From contig JANUWF010003379.1 in NCBI GenBank assembly GCA_026120185.1, positions 434,001-498,000 on the forward strand: a stretch of DNA of 64,000 nt, given 5' to 3'. Both the position numbers and the translations under genes were made by a program. A model generated the notes under the pieces. The model was given only the letters and a program-made list of their open reading frames with translations, made no database searches and was not told where the DNA came from. This document shows positions 34,566 to 46,465 of this stretch, in pieces (the stretch's first letter is position 1; each line of letters opens with the position of its first letter). The stretch is from Voacanga thouarsii. Its lineage: Eukaryota; Streptophyta; Magnoliopsida; Gentianales; Apocynaceae.

Positions 34566-35493
34566 TGAAAAACCTTACAGAGGAGTGAATAAGGTTTTTG
34601 GCAAATTAAAATTTTTAAGAAATCTGTTTTACAGAATATAAATGTTCTTCAAGTTTCTTGGACTAACTTCATAGCAATAGAGAAAGCTATCCAAGGAAAC
34701 TTTGAGAAATATCCAGATTCAGTCTAAGATAAGAAGCACAATGCAATTAATAATACTATATTCAGAGAAATAAGATATGGAATGTATAGTGATTCGATCT
34801 ACCATGATCTACATCCACTACCTTAAGCTCACACTTAAGGATTTTCAACCATATTTCATTTACTCAACTTAATGAAATCAATCTGTACCAAATATAAGAG
34901 AGGATCACCACACTTGGTTTTCTAAAACCTCTCAATTAACTAACAAATCAAAGCTCACCCGAGATTGGTTTTACACCACAATCTTGGTATATAAAAGAGA
35001 TTGAATATCAATGCAATAGTAAAGGCTCATTTCTTTGAGCAGATGTGCATTAAAAAAAAAGTACAAATACATTTACCTTTAAGACACTATTTGATTTTAC
35101 TTTAAAGCACTTTGATAAAGGAGATTTTCGTTTTCTATAGAGTAAGAGTGTTTTTTAGAAGGATTGGGCAACAATCTACAGTCAAATCAAGTTTAGAAAT
35201 CTTATATAGAGACATAAAGTTAAGTACCAATGACTATAAAACAGCTATTTTTTACTGTCAGATTTATGTAATTTTTGGACTCATGTTTTGGACGAAGATG
35301 CATCTAAAAAGTAAGTCCAAAATGGTACTTTTTCAGGTAGAAACGATTTGACACTGTTCACTGAATTTTGGACAATTCTTTTGGATGCAAAATCATTCAA
35401 ACTATTCGATCCAAAATTCTGAGATATAAAACTTTGAAATCTTTTTGTTTGTGTGCTTCAAGGTAGAAATAAATTGAATCATAAGATAAAAAA

Positions 35494-38400
35494 TATAACA
35501 CCCCACCTTTACTTTTGATTGGCTACTATTTGTAATAGGATCAGAATTTGTATTGATGTCCAGAATAAAAGCTGATCGGTGTATTGAGACGAATACTTTG
35601 GTGAAATAAAATTTTGTCGGGACTGGATGTAATTATTGGATTTGTTCTACCTGTATCCTTAATTTTTGAAAGGCTATTATTATTAATAAAATAAAAATTT
35701 TAGGGTACTCTAGAAAGAAAAATTGATCAGTGCAATGAAACACACGTTTTGGTGCAAATTATGTTACTTATGATATCGGGGGCATTTTCGTCATTTTGAT
35801 CGTACTCACGACTTTGACCGCAAATTTAACCAAGTAGAAAAGTAATTGAAGAATTTAAGTATTACCAATGGATTTAGTGGAAATTTTGGAGTTAAATGGC
35901 GAAATAAAATATTTTTTCATTACGAACCCGATTTTGGTCATTTCTGAAGAAAATAGGAAAATGCGGTTGAAAATGAGACGTGCGGCTTCTTGTGATTGGT
36001 GGCATAGGACAAGTGTCAAATAATAAGAGGATGCATAAAATATTCATGCATGCAATGCTTCTTAAATAAGTTTTGCAAAAAAATTAAGAAAAATGTGAAA
36101 AAAGGCGAGATCGCGACACGTGTAAAGTAACCACCATTCATTTAATTGAGAAAATTCTTATTAGTCATTATTTTGATCAATAATGGCGGTGAGGAGGCTA
36201 GGAAAACCAGCCAAGGGCTTAAATGAAGAAGGAAGGAATAAATAAGGAAGAAAAGGAAAGAAAAAATCAAGAAAAATTGGAAAAGGAGAGAGAAAATAGT
36301 GTTCTTGAAGAAGTTGAAGATTCTTGGAGCAAATTCAAGCTAGAACAACTTATACACAAGGTAAAGTCCTATACTTCAAGAATTAAAGTTGTGATGATTA
36401 AAATGATTATTGTGTATTATGTGAGACTTTGTGTGTGCAAATGTGTGTACCGGTTGGATAAAGGATTTATAGGCTATGTTTTGTATGGTGAATAAGAGTA
36501 TTTGAATGGTGATTTAAAGGGCTGTTCATGATTGAGAAAAGAGATGGTAGAGTTGGGATAAAAATGGGTTAAATGTTAAAGAAAACGGATTATGATTTGT
36601 TTTGAATGTTGATGTTAGTTATATGTTATTTTATAAGAATTTAGTGGCTTTCTTGAATCTAAAAATCTGAAGAATTAAAGTTGTTTGAAGGAAAATGAAA
36701 TGGATTAAGGATTAAATAGGTGTTATGAATTAAGAAGAACAAGTAGGTGAAGTTGTTTTGTAGAAATGGACTAAAAATCAGAAAACTATTGGGGCTGTTT
36801 TTGCCCAATATCATGTTACTGGAACTAAAACTTTGAAAACAGCCTATACAAAATTTAATTTAAGAGTCTTATGGTCGTTTTGGTATATCATAGAGCCAAA
36901 TCAGAGTTGTGGATTGAAAGTTATGTTCAAAACAAAATCATGTGTCAAAATAGCAAAATTTCATAGTTTTGCTTAGAACATGGACAAATTTAGGAATGAT
37001 TAATTATATGATTTTGGATAAAATAATTGGGAAAACATGAAGTGAATCCCTTGTTTATGAAGGGTGGAAGAATGTGGGAAAAGGAAAACAAAAGAACTGA
37101 TCAAACGATGAATAAATGACGTGAACAAAAATTGAATGTTTTCCTTGACTGTCGGCCTTGTCGGCTAACCGTTAGCCCCGTAGGCTAAACATCGGTTGGA
37201 CGTCGGCTACCCGTCAGCTGGATGTTGGCTATTTTTTCGGTCAAACAAGAATTGATCCAAAAACAATGTTTGGTGTAGGTTTAGCAACAAATGGCCAACG
37301 GAACGTCGAAAATGATAGAAACGAATGTTAAACGGCCGTGAACGGAAAGAGTTGTTTAGGACATGAGGTGAGTTTCTTTGATTTTTAAAACCTTTTGAAA
37401 GCTAGTGTGCTTCACTTTTCCATGAAATGCTAGGTTTTATACCATTTTGAAAATCCCTAAATATGTTTAAGGTTTATCTGAGCAAGAATTATTTTATGTC
37501 GTTTTAGGCTCAATTAAACATTATAATTAGCGTGGAAACTTTATTGGATGATTAAAGCATGAATTTTCTGAATTTAGTCCTTTTTTGATTAAATATTTGA
37601 GATTTTCAGAAAATAGTAAATTTTAGAATCGGGTATTCATAAATTGACTGGAATGCCCTTATTGGAACGTTTTATGGAAATATATTTTGAAAACTTTGAA
37701 TTTAATCCTCTTTTGGGATTAGAATTCTAAATTTCTTTAAATGAGTTCCTTTTAGAATCGGGTATTTGAAAAATGATCCATATGTCCTTATTGGAATGTT
37801 TTATGAAAACCTTTGGAATCGGGTATTCGGTAAATGATCGAAATATCCTTATTCGAACTCTTGTGAACATTTTTCAAATCGGGTAAAGGTAAAATGATCC
37901 GAATACCCTCGGAAAGTCTTTTGGAATCGAGCATGGGTAAAATGACCCAAATGCCCTTGGAAAATGGCTTTTGTGATCAAGTACAGGGAAAACGACCCGA
38001 ATACTCTTCAAAACATGTTTTGATGTGTGAACAGATCTCTTTATCTTGTTTTAACATAAATTTGGAAAATGATCTCTCATGATGAGATTGACTTTTGGAA
38101 AATGACCTTTTGATCACTAAAACTGTTTTATTGATTTGATGTACCATGGAATGAATTGATTAGCTCTACAGAGTCTATGTGAATGATGATCTGACTTGCG
38201 AGTCAGTAGGATTAAATTCTAGAAAATGTCGTTTTGCCCCAAAACTATTTTAATTTAAAAATTCAGCGGGATCAGATAACCTTTTGGCCTGATCAGTCAG
38301 ATGGGATTGGTATTTTTAATGTTGAGTACTCAGTAAGGACTTTGATATTTGTACTAGCCTATGTTAGAGTTAGACGACCTTAGTAACCTGGCCTAGTTCT

Positions 38401-39334
38401 AGGGATTGTCTTGCTCCGAACAGGGTGACAGGACATTGAGATGAGTTGTCCTAGCTAGCCGTTTTGCACCTGGCAATTGTTGTGTCTGCGGGCGTTTCTT
38501 ATTTTGAGTCATTTGCTGGATACCAGGCTGGGACACTCAGTGTGTCTGACTCCTTGCCGCCTCGATGGTGATTGACGTCAAGATTGGGACCCCTAGCTTA
38601 TGGTGGCAAGTAAAAGATTGTGTGTTACGGTATACTAAGTATGTTGCGGTATACCTGAGCAGAAGTACGCTGCGGTGTACTTATTCCGGCGATGCACGGT
38701 TGAGTACTAGAGGTTGCGGCCTCAGTACAATGGTATGTGGCATCGAAGGCAAGGACTGCGGGACTTGCATGTGGATATAGGCTGACTTTTTGTTGGAGAA
38801 GTGCCTGTGATTTGAAAACTGGGGTAATGATTTGAAATCTGAAATAAAGTTTTTCAAAAATGATTGAGTTTTGAATAAACTCTTCTTTAGAGAGTTTTAA
38901 AATTGTTTTCAATGAATAAATGATATGCTATTCCATAAAAGTTTTATGTACCCTATACTTTCATAAAGCACTAACAAATACAAGACTCACTAGGTGATTC
39001 GTCACTTACACGTGTCTTTTATCTTACTTTTTGTAGGATCCAGAGCCGAGCAGACCTACTGATAGATGGACGATACTACAGAGTCGGCAGTTTAGGTCTG
39101 GACAGCTTCCTCTTTGATTATGTACTGTATTCTGTTATAATTAGAGATTGCATGTATGAGATTTTATAATATATGTATGTGTGTGGCCATTAGGGTGAGA
39201 TATTGTTGAGTCTGGACCTTATATATGTATTTACTCTATTATTTTCGTTATAAAGATCCCTGGTCCCGGAATATGGACAGAGCGATACCCGGTGTTGATA
39301 TACTTCTGTTGTTGTCTTTAGTAGGGGTGTTACA
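35494..39334 (+). mobile_element. Element B 5' LTR
   Basis: A 3,841-bp LTR, from TATAACACCCC (terminal TG changed to TA) to GGGGTGTTACA. The 3' LTR start at 44760 repeats the first 350 bp with scattered substitutions. Open frames within it (36223-36495, 38565-38780) are not genes: they lie in purine-rich or GC-rich LTR parts with no domain. Confidence 0.9.
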
Positions 39335-39336
39335 AT

Positions 39337-39348
39337 TGGTATCAGAGC
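39337..39348 (+). promoter_or_regulatory. Primer-binding site of element B (initiator tRNA-Met)
   Basis: TGGTATCAGAGC, two bases after the LTR end, is the standard complement to the 3' end of plant initiator tRNA-Met, which primes minus-strand DNA synthesis. Confidence 0.95.
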
Positions 39349-39380
39349 CTAGTTTGATAGAATTCTTTTACTGTGTAGGT

Positions 39381-39997
39381 ATGGCAGATATGAGCGATAA
39401 GGGCAAACGCCTAGTGGACAAGTGGGGTGATGAAAGAAGAAAGAGATAGGTGAAAGCTCGGGCGTAAAGAAATTGAGAAAGATCAGGAAGATCTTTCGAG
39501 CGGGTGAGCCGAGATATTTTCTTATGACAAGACCTAGACTTGGCTGCCGTCATGCTCCCCGTCTTTCCAGGAGTAGGTTTGATCTAGCGATACCCGTTAT
39601 TACTCTATTTGTGAGAGATCTTAGTGTGGAGGGGACATCTACCCTTAAGGGCGCACTATCACCGTATGAGAAGGAGGATGGCGATTTTGATGGGATTGAT
39701 GGTAGTGTTGAGCCACGCCCTTAGGATGATGATGAGGAAGAGGACAGTATCCCCGATGGTTTAGTATTATCTGAGGATGATGAGGTGGTGTTTGGTGGGG
39801 ATATACCCGGGATACTTGAGGAGGAGTTACCGGATTTAGAGAATGTTGATGCGGGACAGGATTAGGAGATACTCGAGGTAGAGGTACCTATAGCAGAGGA
39901 ACCTGAGGAGGATTTAGAGATAGACCCAGAGCTATTGGTTTGGTTGCAGCCAGATACGGGCATAGATGAGGAGGTTGATGCAGCGAGTCTTACATAG
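39381..39997 (+). pseudogene. Acidic pre-gag ORF of element B
   Basis: Between the PBS and gag a coding-like region starts MADMSDKGKRLVDKWGDERR (39381), shifts frame near 39450, then stays in one frame to a stop at 39995 with two internal TAG codons. The first part is Arg-rich (about 39475-39590). The second is strikingly acidic (for example DDDEEEDSIPDGLVLSEDDE, and EEPEEDLEIDPELL). I recognise no domain. It is not part of the gag frame, which starts at 40381. It could be an extra ORF carried by this family or a 5' extension of gag in an ancestor. No function is assigned. Confidence 0.55.
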
Positions 39998-40380
39998 TCT
40001 CGACTGACTCAAGACCTCCCGTATCGGACAATGATGATGACGTGTAGGAGGATGAGACATAGATATATAGTATGATATGTGTTGTTTAACTGGTGTATAT
40101 GGCTGTGTGCGTGGCACACATATCTTGTATTGACTTTGTAATAAATGAGAATGAATATATGTTATATTTTGTTATGTGCACTGAGCTTATGTTTATGATT
40201 ACTTTTGAGCCATTTTACATTGTTAAAATCTTATGAACTATACAGATACCTGCTAAACGAACCTTTGGACGATCATCGTGGGTTACTTGAAATAACCCTA
40301 AACTAATGGTGGAGGAATCACAGGCAGAAGGCCCCCACCTTACAACTTTGGACCACCCCATGTTTTAGACTTTTTAAAAG
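39998..40380 (+). other. Spacer between acidic ORF and gag in element B
   Basis: About 380 bp, without an open frame of length; AT-rich with repeated TATATG/GTTATG. It resembles an untranslated leader. Nothing else was seen. Confidence 0.5.
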
Positions 40381-41214
40381 ATGGCTGAAACGATTCGACA
40401 ACTGACTGAGACTGCTACTAGAGTAAACGAGAATGCTAGGGCGAATGAAGGTATGAGTAAGGAAAGTTAGCAAAATAAAGTCGAATCGGATCGAGCTCTT
40501 GAGCGCTTTTTCAAATTTTACCCTCCACAATTCCAAGGGCGACCTGATTCAGAATAGGAGGCAGAAAATTAGATTGAACAGATAGAAAAGATTTTTGCAG
40601 CCTTAAACTATTCGGAGTAAAGGAAGGTACAGCTTGCGACATTTCAGTTGAAAGGACCTACCTAAGATTGGTGGGCAAGGGAAATGAATCAACGAGAATG
40701 GGAGTGGACCGATTTTAAGGACAGTTTTAAGAAAGAATTTATTCCCATTTGGGTGGTAGAAAGAAATGAGGATGAATTTCAAGCTTTTTGGCAAGGAGGT
40801 CGTACGGTGGGGCAATACGCTGCTGAATTCACTAGACTATCAAAATATTGCCCACTTTTAGTCCATTCGGAAGCAGATAGAGTTAGACGTTTTGTGAAGG
40901 GCTTACGACCAGAGCTGAAGAGAGTATTAGCCGGTATGGCTCCCACTAGCTATAACGCCGCAATAGAGATGGCCTCTAGAATGGAAATGGCTGATATTGA
41001 GCAGGCAGGTGAGAGGAATCGACATGGATTTTGGGGTATGAATCAGAAGAGGTCTGGAGGGTCTCGGTGGCAGAAGAAAGGGAAGATGCAAAGGAGGGGA
41101 GGCCCGACTGGCTTGGCTGGAGGACCATCCTCCTTCAAATGCTTCAACTGTGGAGAGTTAGGCCATGAAAGTTTTCAATGCCCTCACCCACGAAGGATAA
41201 GAGGATGGAATTGA
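40381..41214 (+). pseudogene. Element B gag (capsid and nucleocapsid)
   Basis: One reading frame from ATG at 40381 to 41214, interrupted by five premature stops but no frameshift. The capsid region includes FFKFYPPQFQGRPDSE and then DWWAREMNQREWEWTDFKD, FTRLSKYCPLL and FVKGLRPELKRVL. The nucleocapsid has a complete zinc knuckle CFNCGELGHESFQCP (about 41137-41181). The terminal stop TGA at 41212 lies in the same frame as the protease that follows, so gag and pol were probably one polyprotein. All five internal stops are explicable as single C-to-T or G-to-A changes. Confidence 0.9.
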
Positions 41215-42012
41215 CCTGGAAGTAATAGCCAAGAACAGAGATCAGGATTCAGAAGAGGAAACCCAGGGCAGGCTTCTACCTCCAGAACTGGACCCCCTAA
41301 ACTGTAAGTAAATACTCAGGTAGTGGCATTAGAGAAGACAGACAATCAAGCTGCAGTGGTGGAAAGTACGCTCCTTATTTTTTATCATACTGCTAAGGTA
41401 TCGATAGATCCTGATTCCACGAATTCTTTTGTTACCAATTCATTTCTTGATTCTATGGGGATAAAAGGGGAAGAAATTTCATATGAAATGATTGTTAGTA
41501 CCCCATTGGGAAAGCAAATGAATAGTGAGAAAATACATAGGGATTGTAAGATTTTAGTAGGAGATGAATTATTAAGAGGAGACTTGAGATGTTTGCCTAT
41601 AGAGGATTATGATGCTATCTTGAGGATGGATTGGCTATCTCAGCATCATGCTCAAGTTGATTGTAGACATAAGGTAGTATATTTCCATCGAACAGGGAAA
41701 CCTATGTTGGAATTTGTAAGTGAGACTAGAAGAAAAAGTAATGCTTTTATATCGGGATTCAAGGCCCAGAAGATGATTCGGAAAGAGTGCACTGGATACT
41801 TAGCTTATATAATTAACAAGCTAGGAGAGGTTAAGAAGCCTAAAGATGTACTTGTTGTGAATGAATATTTAGATGCTTTTCCAGCAAAATTGAAGGAGTT
41901 ACCGCCGAAGAAAGAAGTAGAGTTTTCCATTGACTTACTGCCATCAGCAGAACCCATTTCAAGGACCCTTTATAGAATGTCACCTACAGAATTACAGAAG
42001 CTCAAGAAATAG
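41215..42012 (+). pseudogene. Element B aspartic protease and start of RT
   Basis: In frame with gag. The retropepsin region lies at about 41370-41720. The active-site segment reads VSIDPDSTNSFVTNSFLDSM, with the catalytic D-[ST]-G not intact. Then come STPLGKQM and ILRMDWLSQHHAQVDC, the conserved C-terminal protease motif. From 41860 the frame continues into the RT leader (DAFPAKLKELPPKKEVEFSI). The frame is open from 41323 to 42012, where a TAG interrupts it. Confidence 0.88.
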
Positions 42013-42790
42013 CTACAAGAATTAATAGAGTAAGGATTTATTCGACCAAGTACTTCATCGTGGAGAGCACCTGTATTGTTTGTTAAGAAGAAAGATGGGT
42101 CATTGCGAATGTGCATAGATTATTGAGGGTTGAATGCAGTGACAGTAAAGAATAAATATTTGTTGCCCATGGTTGATGAACTGTTTGACCAGCTGTAAGG
42201 AGTTGGATGTTTTTCGAAATTAGACTTGAGGTAAGAATATTACTAGGTTCGGATTCGGGAAGAGGATATACCAAAAACTGCATTTAATACTTGATATGGG
42301 CATTTTGAGTTTGTAGTGATGCCCTTTGGTGTTACTAATGCCCCTGCTATTTTTATAGACTAAATGCACTGAACATTCTGATCGTACTTAGATAATTTTG
42401 TAGTCATATTTATAGATGATATACTGGTGTATTCTAAAAATCCCTAAGAACATGAACAACACCTTCAGAAAATATTGGGAAAGTTAACAGAGGCCAGATT
42501 ATATGCAAAATTCAGTAAGTGTGAGTTTTAGTTGCAGGAAGAAGCATTCTTGGGACATGTAATATCCAAGAACAGGATTATAGTAGACCCTGCAAAAGTC
42601 GAAGCGATGACAAATTGGAAACGTCTTGAGACTCCAACTGAAATTTGAAGTTTCCTGGGATTAGCAAGGTATTATCGGAGATTTACTGAGGGATTCTCTA
42701 AGATAGCATTACCTTTGACTCGACTTACCCAAAAGAAAGTTCCTTATGTGTGGACCGAGAAGTGTGAGAAAATTTTTTAAGAACTGAAAA
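42013..42790 (+). pseudogene. Element B reverse transcriptase
   Basis: Continues in the gag-pol frame with over ten in-frame stops and no frameshift until about 42790. Visible motifs: [42 protein letters not shown], then the catalytic FIDD at 42409-42420 (plant gypsy RTs use F/YxDD) followed by ILVYSK. The thumb/connection follows: ARLYAKFSKCEF, AFLGHVIS, and FLGLARYYRRF. The stops are TGA, TAG or TAA at positions where Arg, Gln or Trp is usual, which fits transitions at CGA, CAG, CAA and TGG codons. Confidence 0.92.
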
Positions 42791-43545
42791 GAGGTTAAGC
42801 TCTACTCTTGTTTTGGCATTACCAAAGATGGATAAACCTTATGAGGTGTCTATGGATGCATCAAAAGAAGGACTGGGAGAAGTGTTGATGCAGGAGAGAA
42901 AGGTGACAGCCTATATCTCTAGGAAATTGAAACCTCACGAGGAGAATTATTCGACGCATGACCTAGAATTGGCAGCTATTATATTTGCCCTTAAAAAGTG
43001 GAGGCATTATTTGTACGGAGCTGAGTTCGAAGTTTTCACCGATCACAAAAGTTTGAAGTATATTTTTACTCAGAAAGATTTGAATATGAGACAATGTTAG
43101 TGGATGGAGTTTTTGGAAGAATTTCGGTGTCTAATTAAGTATCATTTGGGGAAGGCGAACACCGTAGCAGACGCTCTTAGTAGGAAAACAAATTTATCAG
43201 CTCTTCGGATGTTATAAATTCCAGAATTGGAGAGCATTTGCTGTAGATGGAGGAATAAGGCTAAGTAATATCTCCATTCGACCTATCTTCCTACAGTAGT
43301 TAAAGGAAGAGCAAGATAAAGGCGAAAAGTTGCAAAAATTAATGTAAAATGAGGTAAATAAAGGAGGAGATAAGTTTCGAAAGGACGTTGATGGAATCAT
43401 TTATTACCAAGATCAGTATTGTATCCTAAAATAGTCTGTGATAAGGGAAGACATTTTGACAAAAGCACACTGGAGTAAATATACTCTCCATCCAGGAGCC
43501 GTAAAGAGGTATCAAGACTTGAAATAACATTATTGGTGGATTGGT
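42791..43545 (+). pseudogene. Element B RNase H and linker
   Basis: A one-base shift near 42790 moves the frame. The open part 42813-43100 contains [18 protein letters not shown], the first RNase H Asp region, then [20 protein letters not shown] (Glu region), and [14 protein letters not shown] (third Asp). After a TAG the frame gives HLGKANTVADALSRK, the last RNase H motif (usual Asp retained). The linker to integrase (43200-43545) is decayed, with stops and a frame change. RNase H removes the RNA template during reverse transcription. Confidence 0.88.
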
Positions 43546-44596
43546 ATGAAGAAGGATATATCAGATTTTGTAACTCGATGTTTAACTTGTCAGCAAGTAA
43601 AAGCTGATCAGCAACAGCCTAGAGGATTATTGCAGCCGTTACCAATTCCATCATGGAAATGGGATGAAATTACTATGGATTTCATTACTGGCTTGCCTAC
43701 GGCGGCAGGACAACGAGATACCATATGGGTAATAGTGGATCGGCTGTCTAAATCAGCTCATTTCATCCCTATCAACCAACGCGATTCTCTAGAAAAGTTG
43801 AGCAAAATTTATATGGAGGAAGTAATCAGACTCCACAGAGTACCCTTCAGCATTGTATCGGATCGAGATCCTAGATTTACTTCAAAGTTCTGGACTAAGT
43901 TGCAACAAAGATACAGGGCAACCCTAAAGTTCAGCACAACAGCGCATCCACAAACGGATGGACAAACTGAATGAGTCAATAGGATTTTGGAAGATATGTT
44001 GCGAGCTTGCGCTATAGATTTTGGAACCAAGTGGGTTGATAATTTAGCATATGCAGAATTTGCTTACAATAACAGTTATCAATCGACTATCGAAATGGCC
44101 CCGTTTGAAGCTTTATATGAAAGAAAATGTAGTCCCTTTTATATTGAGAAAGTTTAGGACAGAAAATGGGTGAACAGGATGCTTTTGATCTCAAAAAAGT
44201 ATAGCAGGCCGTGGAGCTAATCAAAACCAAATTAGAGGCAGCACAGAGTAGACAGAAAAGCTATGCGGATCGACATAGAAAAGATTTGGAGTTTGCTGAA
44301 AGGGAGCGTGTATTCTTGAAGTTGACTCCACAATGACAATTGGGGATCAATAGACAAAGGAAGAAACTTGTGCCTAGATATATAGGACCATTCCCTATTA
44401 TCGAGAAGATTGGGAAAGTAACTTATTGATTGGAGTTACCTATAGAGCTTTAAGGAACTCATGACATATTCTATGTATCATAACTTCAGAAATATGTGGC
44501 TGACCCTACACATATCTTAAATGAAGAACCCATTGAGATGACTCCAAACTTAAAGTATGAGGAAAACCTATTAAGATCTTGGAGTATATTGAAAAT
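43440..44596 (+). pseudogene. Element B integrase
   Basis: The N-terminal zinc-binding HHCC region reads AHWSKYTLHPG and then CLTCQQ (43465-43595). The catalytic core follows in the open frame 43546-43974: WDEITMDFITGLP (first Asp), IVSDRDPRFTSKFW (second Asp) and HPQTDGQTE (Glu), so the DDE triad is complete. After a TGA the same frame continues with LRACAIDFGTKWVDNLAYAE. The C-terminal part is spread over shifted frames (44155-44590), including KKLVPRYIGPFPIIEKIGKV. The catalytic residues are intact, but stops and frameshifts inactivate the protein. Confidence 0.9.
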
Positions 44597-44719
44597 GAAC
44601 TACAGAATAAGAAAATATCACTTGTAAAAGTGTTGTGGATATATCATCCTGTACAAGATGCAACTTGGGAAACGGAGGAAAAGATATTGAAGAAGTACCC
44701 AGAACTATTTGAAGTGTAG
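44597..44719 (+). pseudogene. Element B chromodomain
   Basis: A separate frame begins ELQNKKISLVKVLWIYHPVQ and continues DATWETEEKILKKYPELFEV to a TAG at 44717-44719. This is the C-terminal integrase-linked chromodomain that targets chromovirus integration to modified chromatin. The aromatic/acid pattern VLW...H...ATWE is conserved. A frameshift just upstream separates it from integrase. Confidence 0.85.
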
Positions 44720-44746
44720 GCCAAATTTCGAGAACAAAATTTTTGT

Positions 44747-44759
44747 AAGGAAGGGAGAA
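44747..44759 (+). promoter_or_regulatory. Polypurine tract of element B
   Basis: AAGGAAGGGAGAA directly before the 3' LTR start is the RNase-H-resistant primer for plus-strand synthesis. A perfect position for the end of the internal region. Confidence 0.9.
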
Positions 44760-45109
44760 TATAACACCCCACCTTTACTTTTGATTGGCTCCTATTTGTA
44801 ATAGGATCAGAATTTGTATTGATGTCTAGAACAAAAGTTGATTGGTGTATTGAGACGAATACTTTGGTGAAATAAAATTTTGTCGGGATTGGATGTAATT
44901 ATTGGATTTGTTCTACCCGTACCCTAAATTTTTAGAAGGCTATTATTATTATTATTAATAAAATAAGAATTTTAGGGTACTCTAGAAAGAAAAATTGACC
45001 GGTGCAATGAAACACACGTTTTGGTATGAATTATACTACTCGTGATATCGGGGGCATTTTCATCATTTTGATCGCACTCGCGACTTTGACCACAAATTTG
45101 ACCAAGTAG
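44760..45109 (+). mobile_element. Element B 3' LTR, first 350 bp only
   Basis: Starts TATAACACCCC as in the 5' LTR and follows it (35494-35850) with few substitutions and a short TTA repeat expansion near 44945. It ends at about 45109, inside the LTR, where unrelated sequence begins. The missing remainder (about 3.5 kb) was lost by deletion. Confidence 0.9.
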
Positions 45110-45162
45110 AGAAGCTCATGCTACATCATGGATATATATATCGCGACTTTGACCACAAATTT
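45110..45162. other. Filler DNA at a deletion junction
   Basis: 45110-45141 is a 32-base perfect copy of 46365-46396 in element C's 3' LTR. 45142-45162 is a 21-base perfect second copy of 45079-45099 of B's own LTR. Element D sequence then resumes. Two short templated patches between blunt deletion ends are the usual trace of end joining or synthesis-dependent repair with template switching. Confidence 0.85.
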
Positions 45163-45828
45163 TACATGTAAGACACAATTTGATTTCACTTTGATAAAGG
45201 AGATTTTTGTTTTCTATAGAGCAAGAGTGTTTCTTAGAAGGATTGGGCAAAAATCTACAGTCAAATCAAGTTTAGAAGCCTTATATAAAGATATAAAGTT
45301 AAGTACCAACAATTATAAAATTACTATTTTTTACTGTCAGATTTACCCGAGTTTTGGACGAAGATGCATCCAAAAAGTAAGTCCAAAATGGCACTTTTTC
45401 AGGCATAAATGATTTGATACTATTCATAGAATTTTGGATGAATCTTTTAGATGCAGAATCATCCAAACTACTCGATCCAAAATTCTGAGATATAAAACTT
45501 TGAAATCTTTTTATTTGTGTTCTTCGAAGTAAAAATAAATTAAATCATAAGGTAAAGAGACATAGGAATTTATAAGAAACACCTTAATAATGATTCCTAA
45601 TCTAAAGTTCTTCCACAAGGACTTCTTGGTATGCAATCTCTTGAACTTGGTCTTCTAATTGATCACCCATTCCTGGATTTTATTTCTCAAGAGTTGCTTA
45701 GCAATATTATTTGCACACCTTAGAAGAACTGAGGTCAAACATGTCATATCGCATATGGATCACACAAGTTAGTCCTCATCAATGTTTGTCATAAGTCAAA
45801 ATATAGGAGAATACCCTTAGGGCTAACA

Positions 45829-46425
45829 ATATGAATGAAATCCTATAGCGTTGACACGACTGGACTAAGATCCTTCCGATTAGATGGCACGAGATCCTCT
45901 TGGTGATATTTACGATTAGATTAATGTTCCTTCCGTATGAAATCGTAATGTGATTTTGAATATGAAAATCATATTTTGAAAATACGGTATGGTTTTTAAT
46001 TAAAAGTAATGTTAATGGTATCAACAGTGCCAAGTTAAACAGTGCCATGTTACTTTGTGTTACCATAATGACATATTTTCCCTAAAAGGAAAGAAACCTG
46101 CTTTCTTAAGATGCAGGGCATTGGTTTTCAACAACTATAGCTTTTCCTAAAGGTGCATGAACTCTTTTAACATTAATTGACGAGATTTTCAATTACAATG
46201 TTTTAACAAGTTATTTTATGTAGAAAGTTATGATAAAACCCTTTTATCTATTTTAAAGGAAAACACTAGCACACACGGAACTCATTGAGCCTTATGCTCA
46301 CATGTGTTATTTTTCTTTAAAAACTTTAAGGATCAGAGGCACAACGAAAGCATGGTAGGCTCTCAGAAGCTCATGCTACATCATGGATATATATATAAGC
46401 GTGAATAAAATTCTCTCTCTCTCTT

Positions 46426-46465
<40 letters not shown>

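Larger units (their letters stand above)
35494..45109 (+). mobile_element. Element B: Tekay-type chromovirus, nearly complete
   Basis: Has a 5' LTR, a tRNA-Met PBS, an acidic ORF, gag, protease, RT, RNase H, integrase, chromodomain, a PPT and the first 350 bp of a 3' LTR. The 3' LTR is cut at about 45109 and replaced by filler DNA. The domain order and the C-terminal chromodomain identify a Ty3/gypsy chromovirus; the Tekay assignment rests on motif style and the long LTR. It is the best preserved element in the window but carries many stops and at least four frameshifts. Confidence 0.9.
34566..45828 (-). mobile_element. Element D: solo LTR on the minus strand, hosting element B
   Basis: Terminal sequences TGAAAAACC (34566) and GGGCTAACA (45828) are bounded by a perfect duplication ATATG (34561-34565 and 45829-45833) in C's 3' LTR. 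The LTR itself is 34566-35493 plus about 45163-45828; about 400 bp (35095-35492) is present again at 45165-45550. In complement it matches the plus-strand LTR at 55035-56328 (start TGTTAGCC, end TTTTTCA). No D internal region is present, so it is a solo LTR split by B. Confidence 0.85.

Noticed and set aside
36223..36495. A 90-codon Lys/Glu-rich frame in element B LTR
   Set aside because: Same purine-rich LTR region as in C (16600-16800); not conserved as a frame between the two LTRs.
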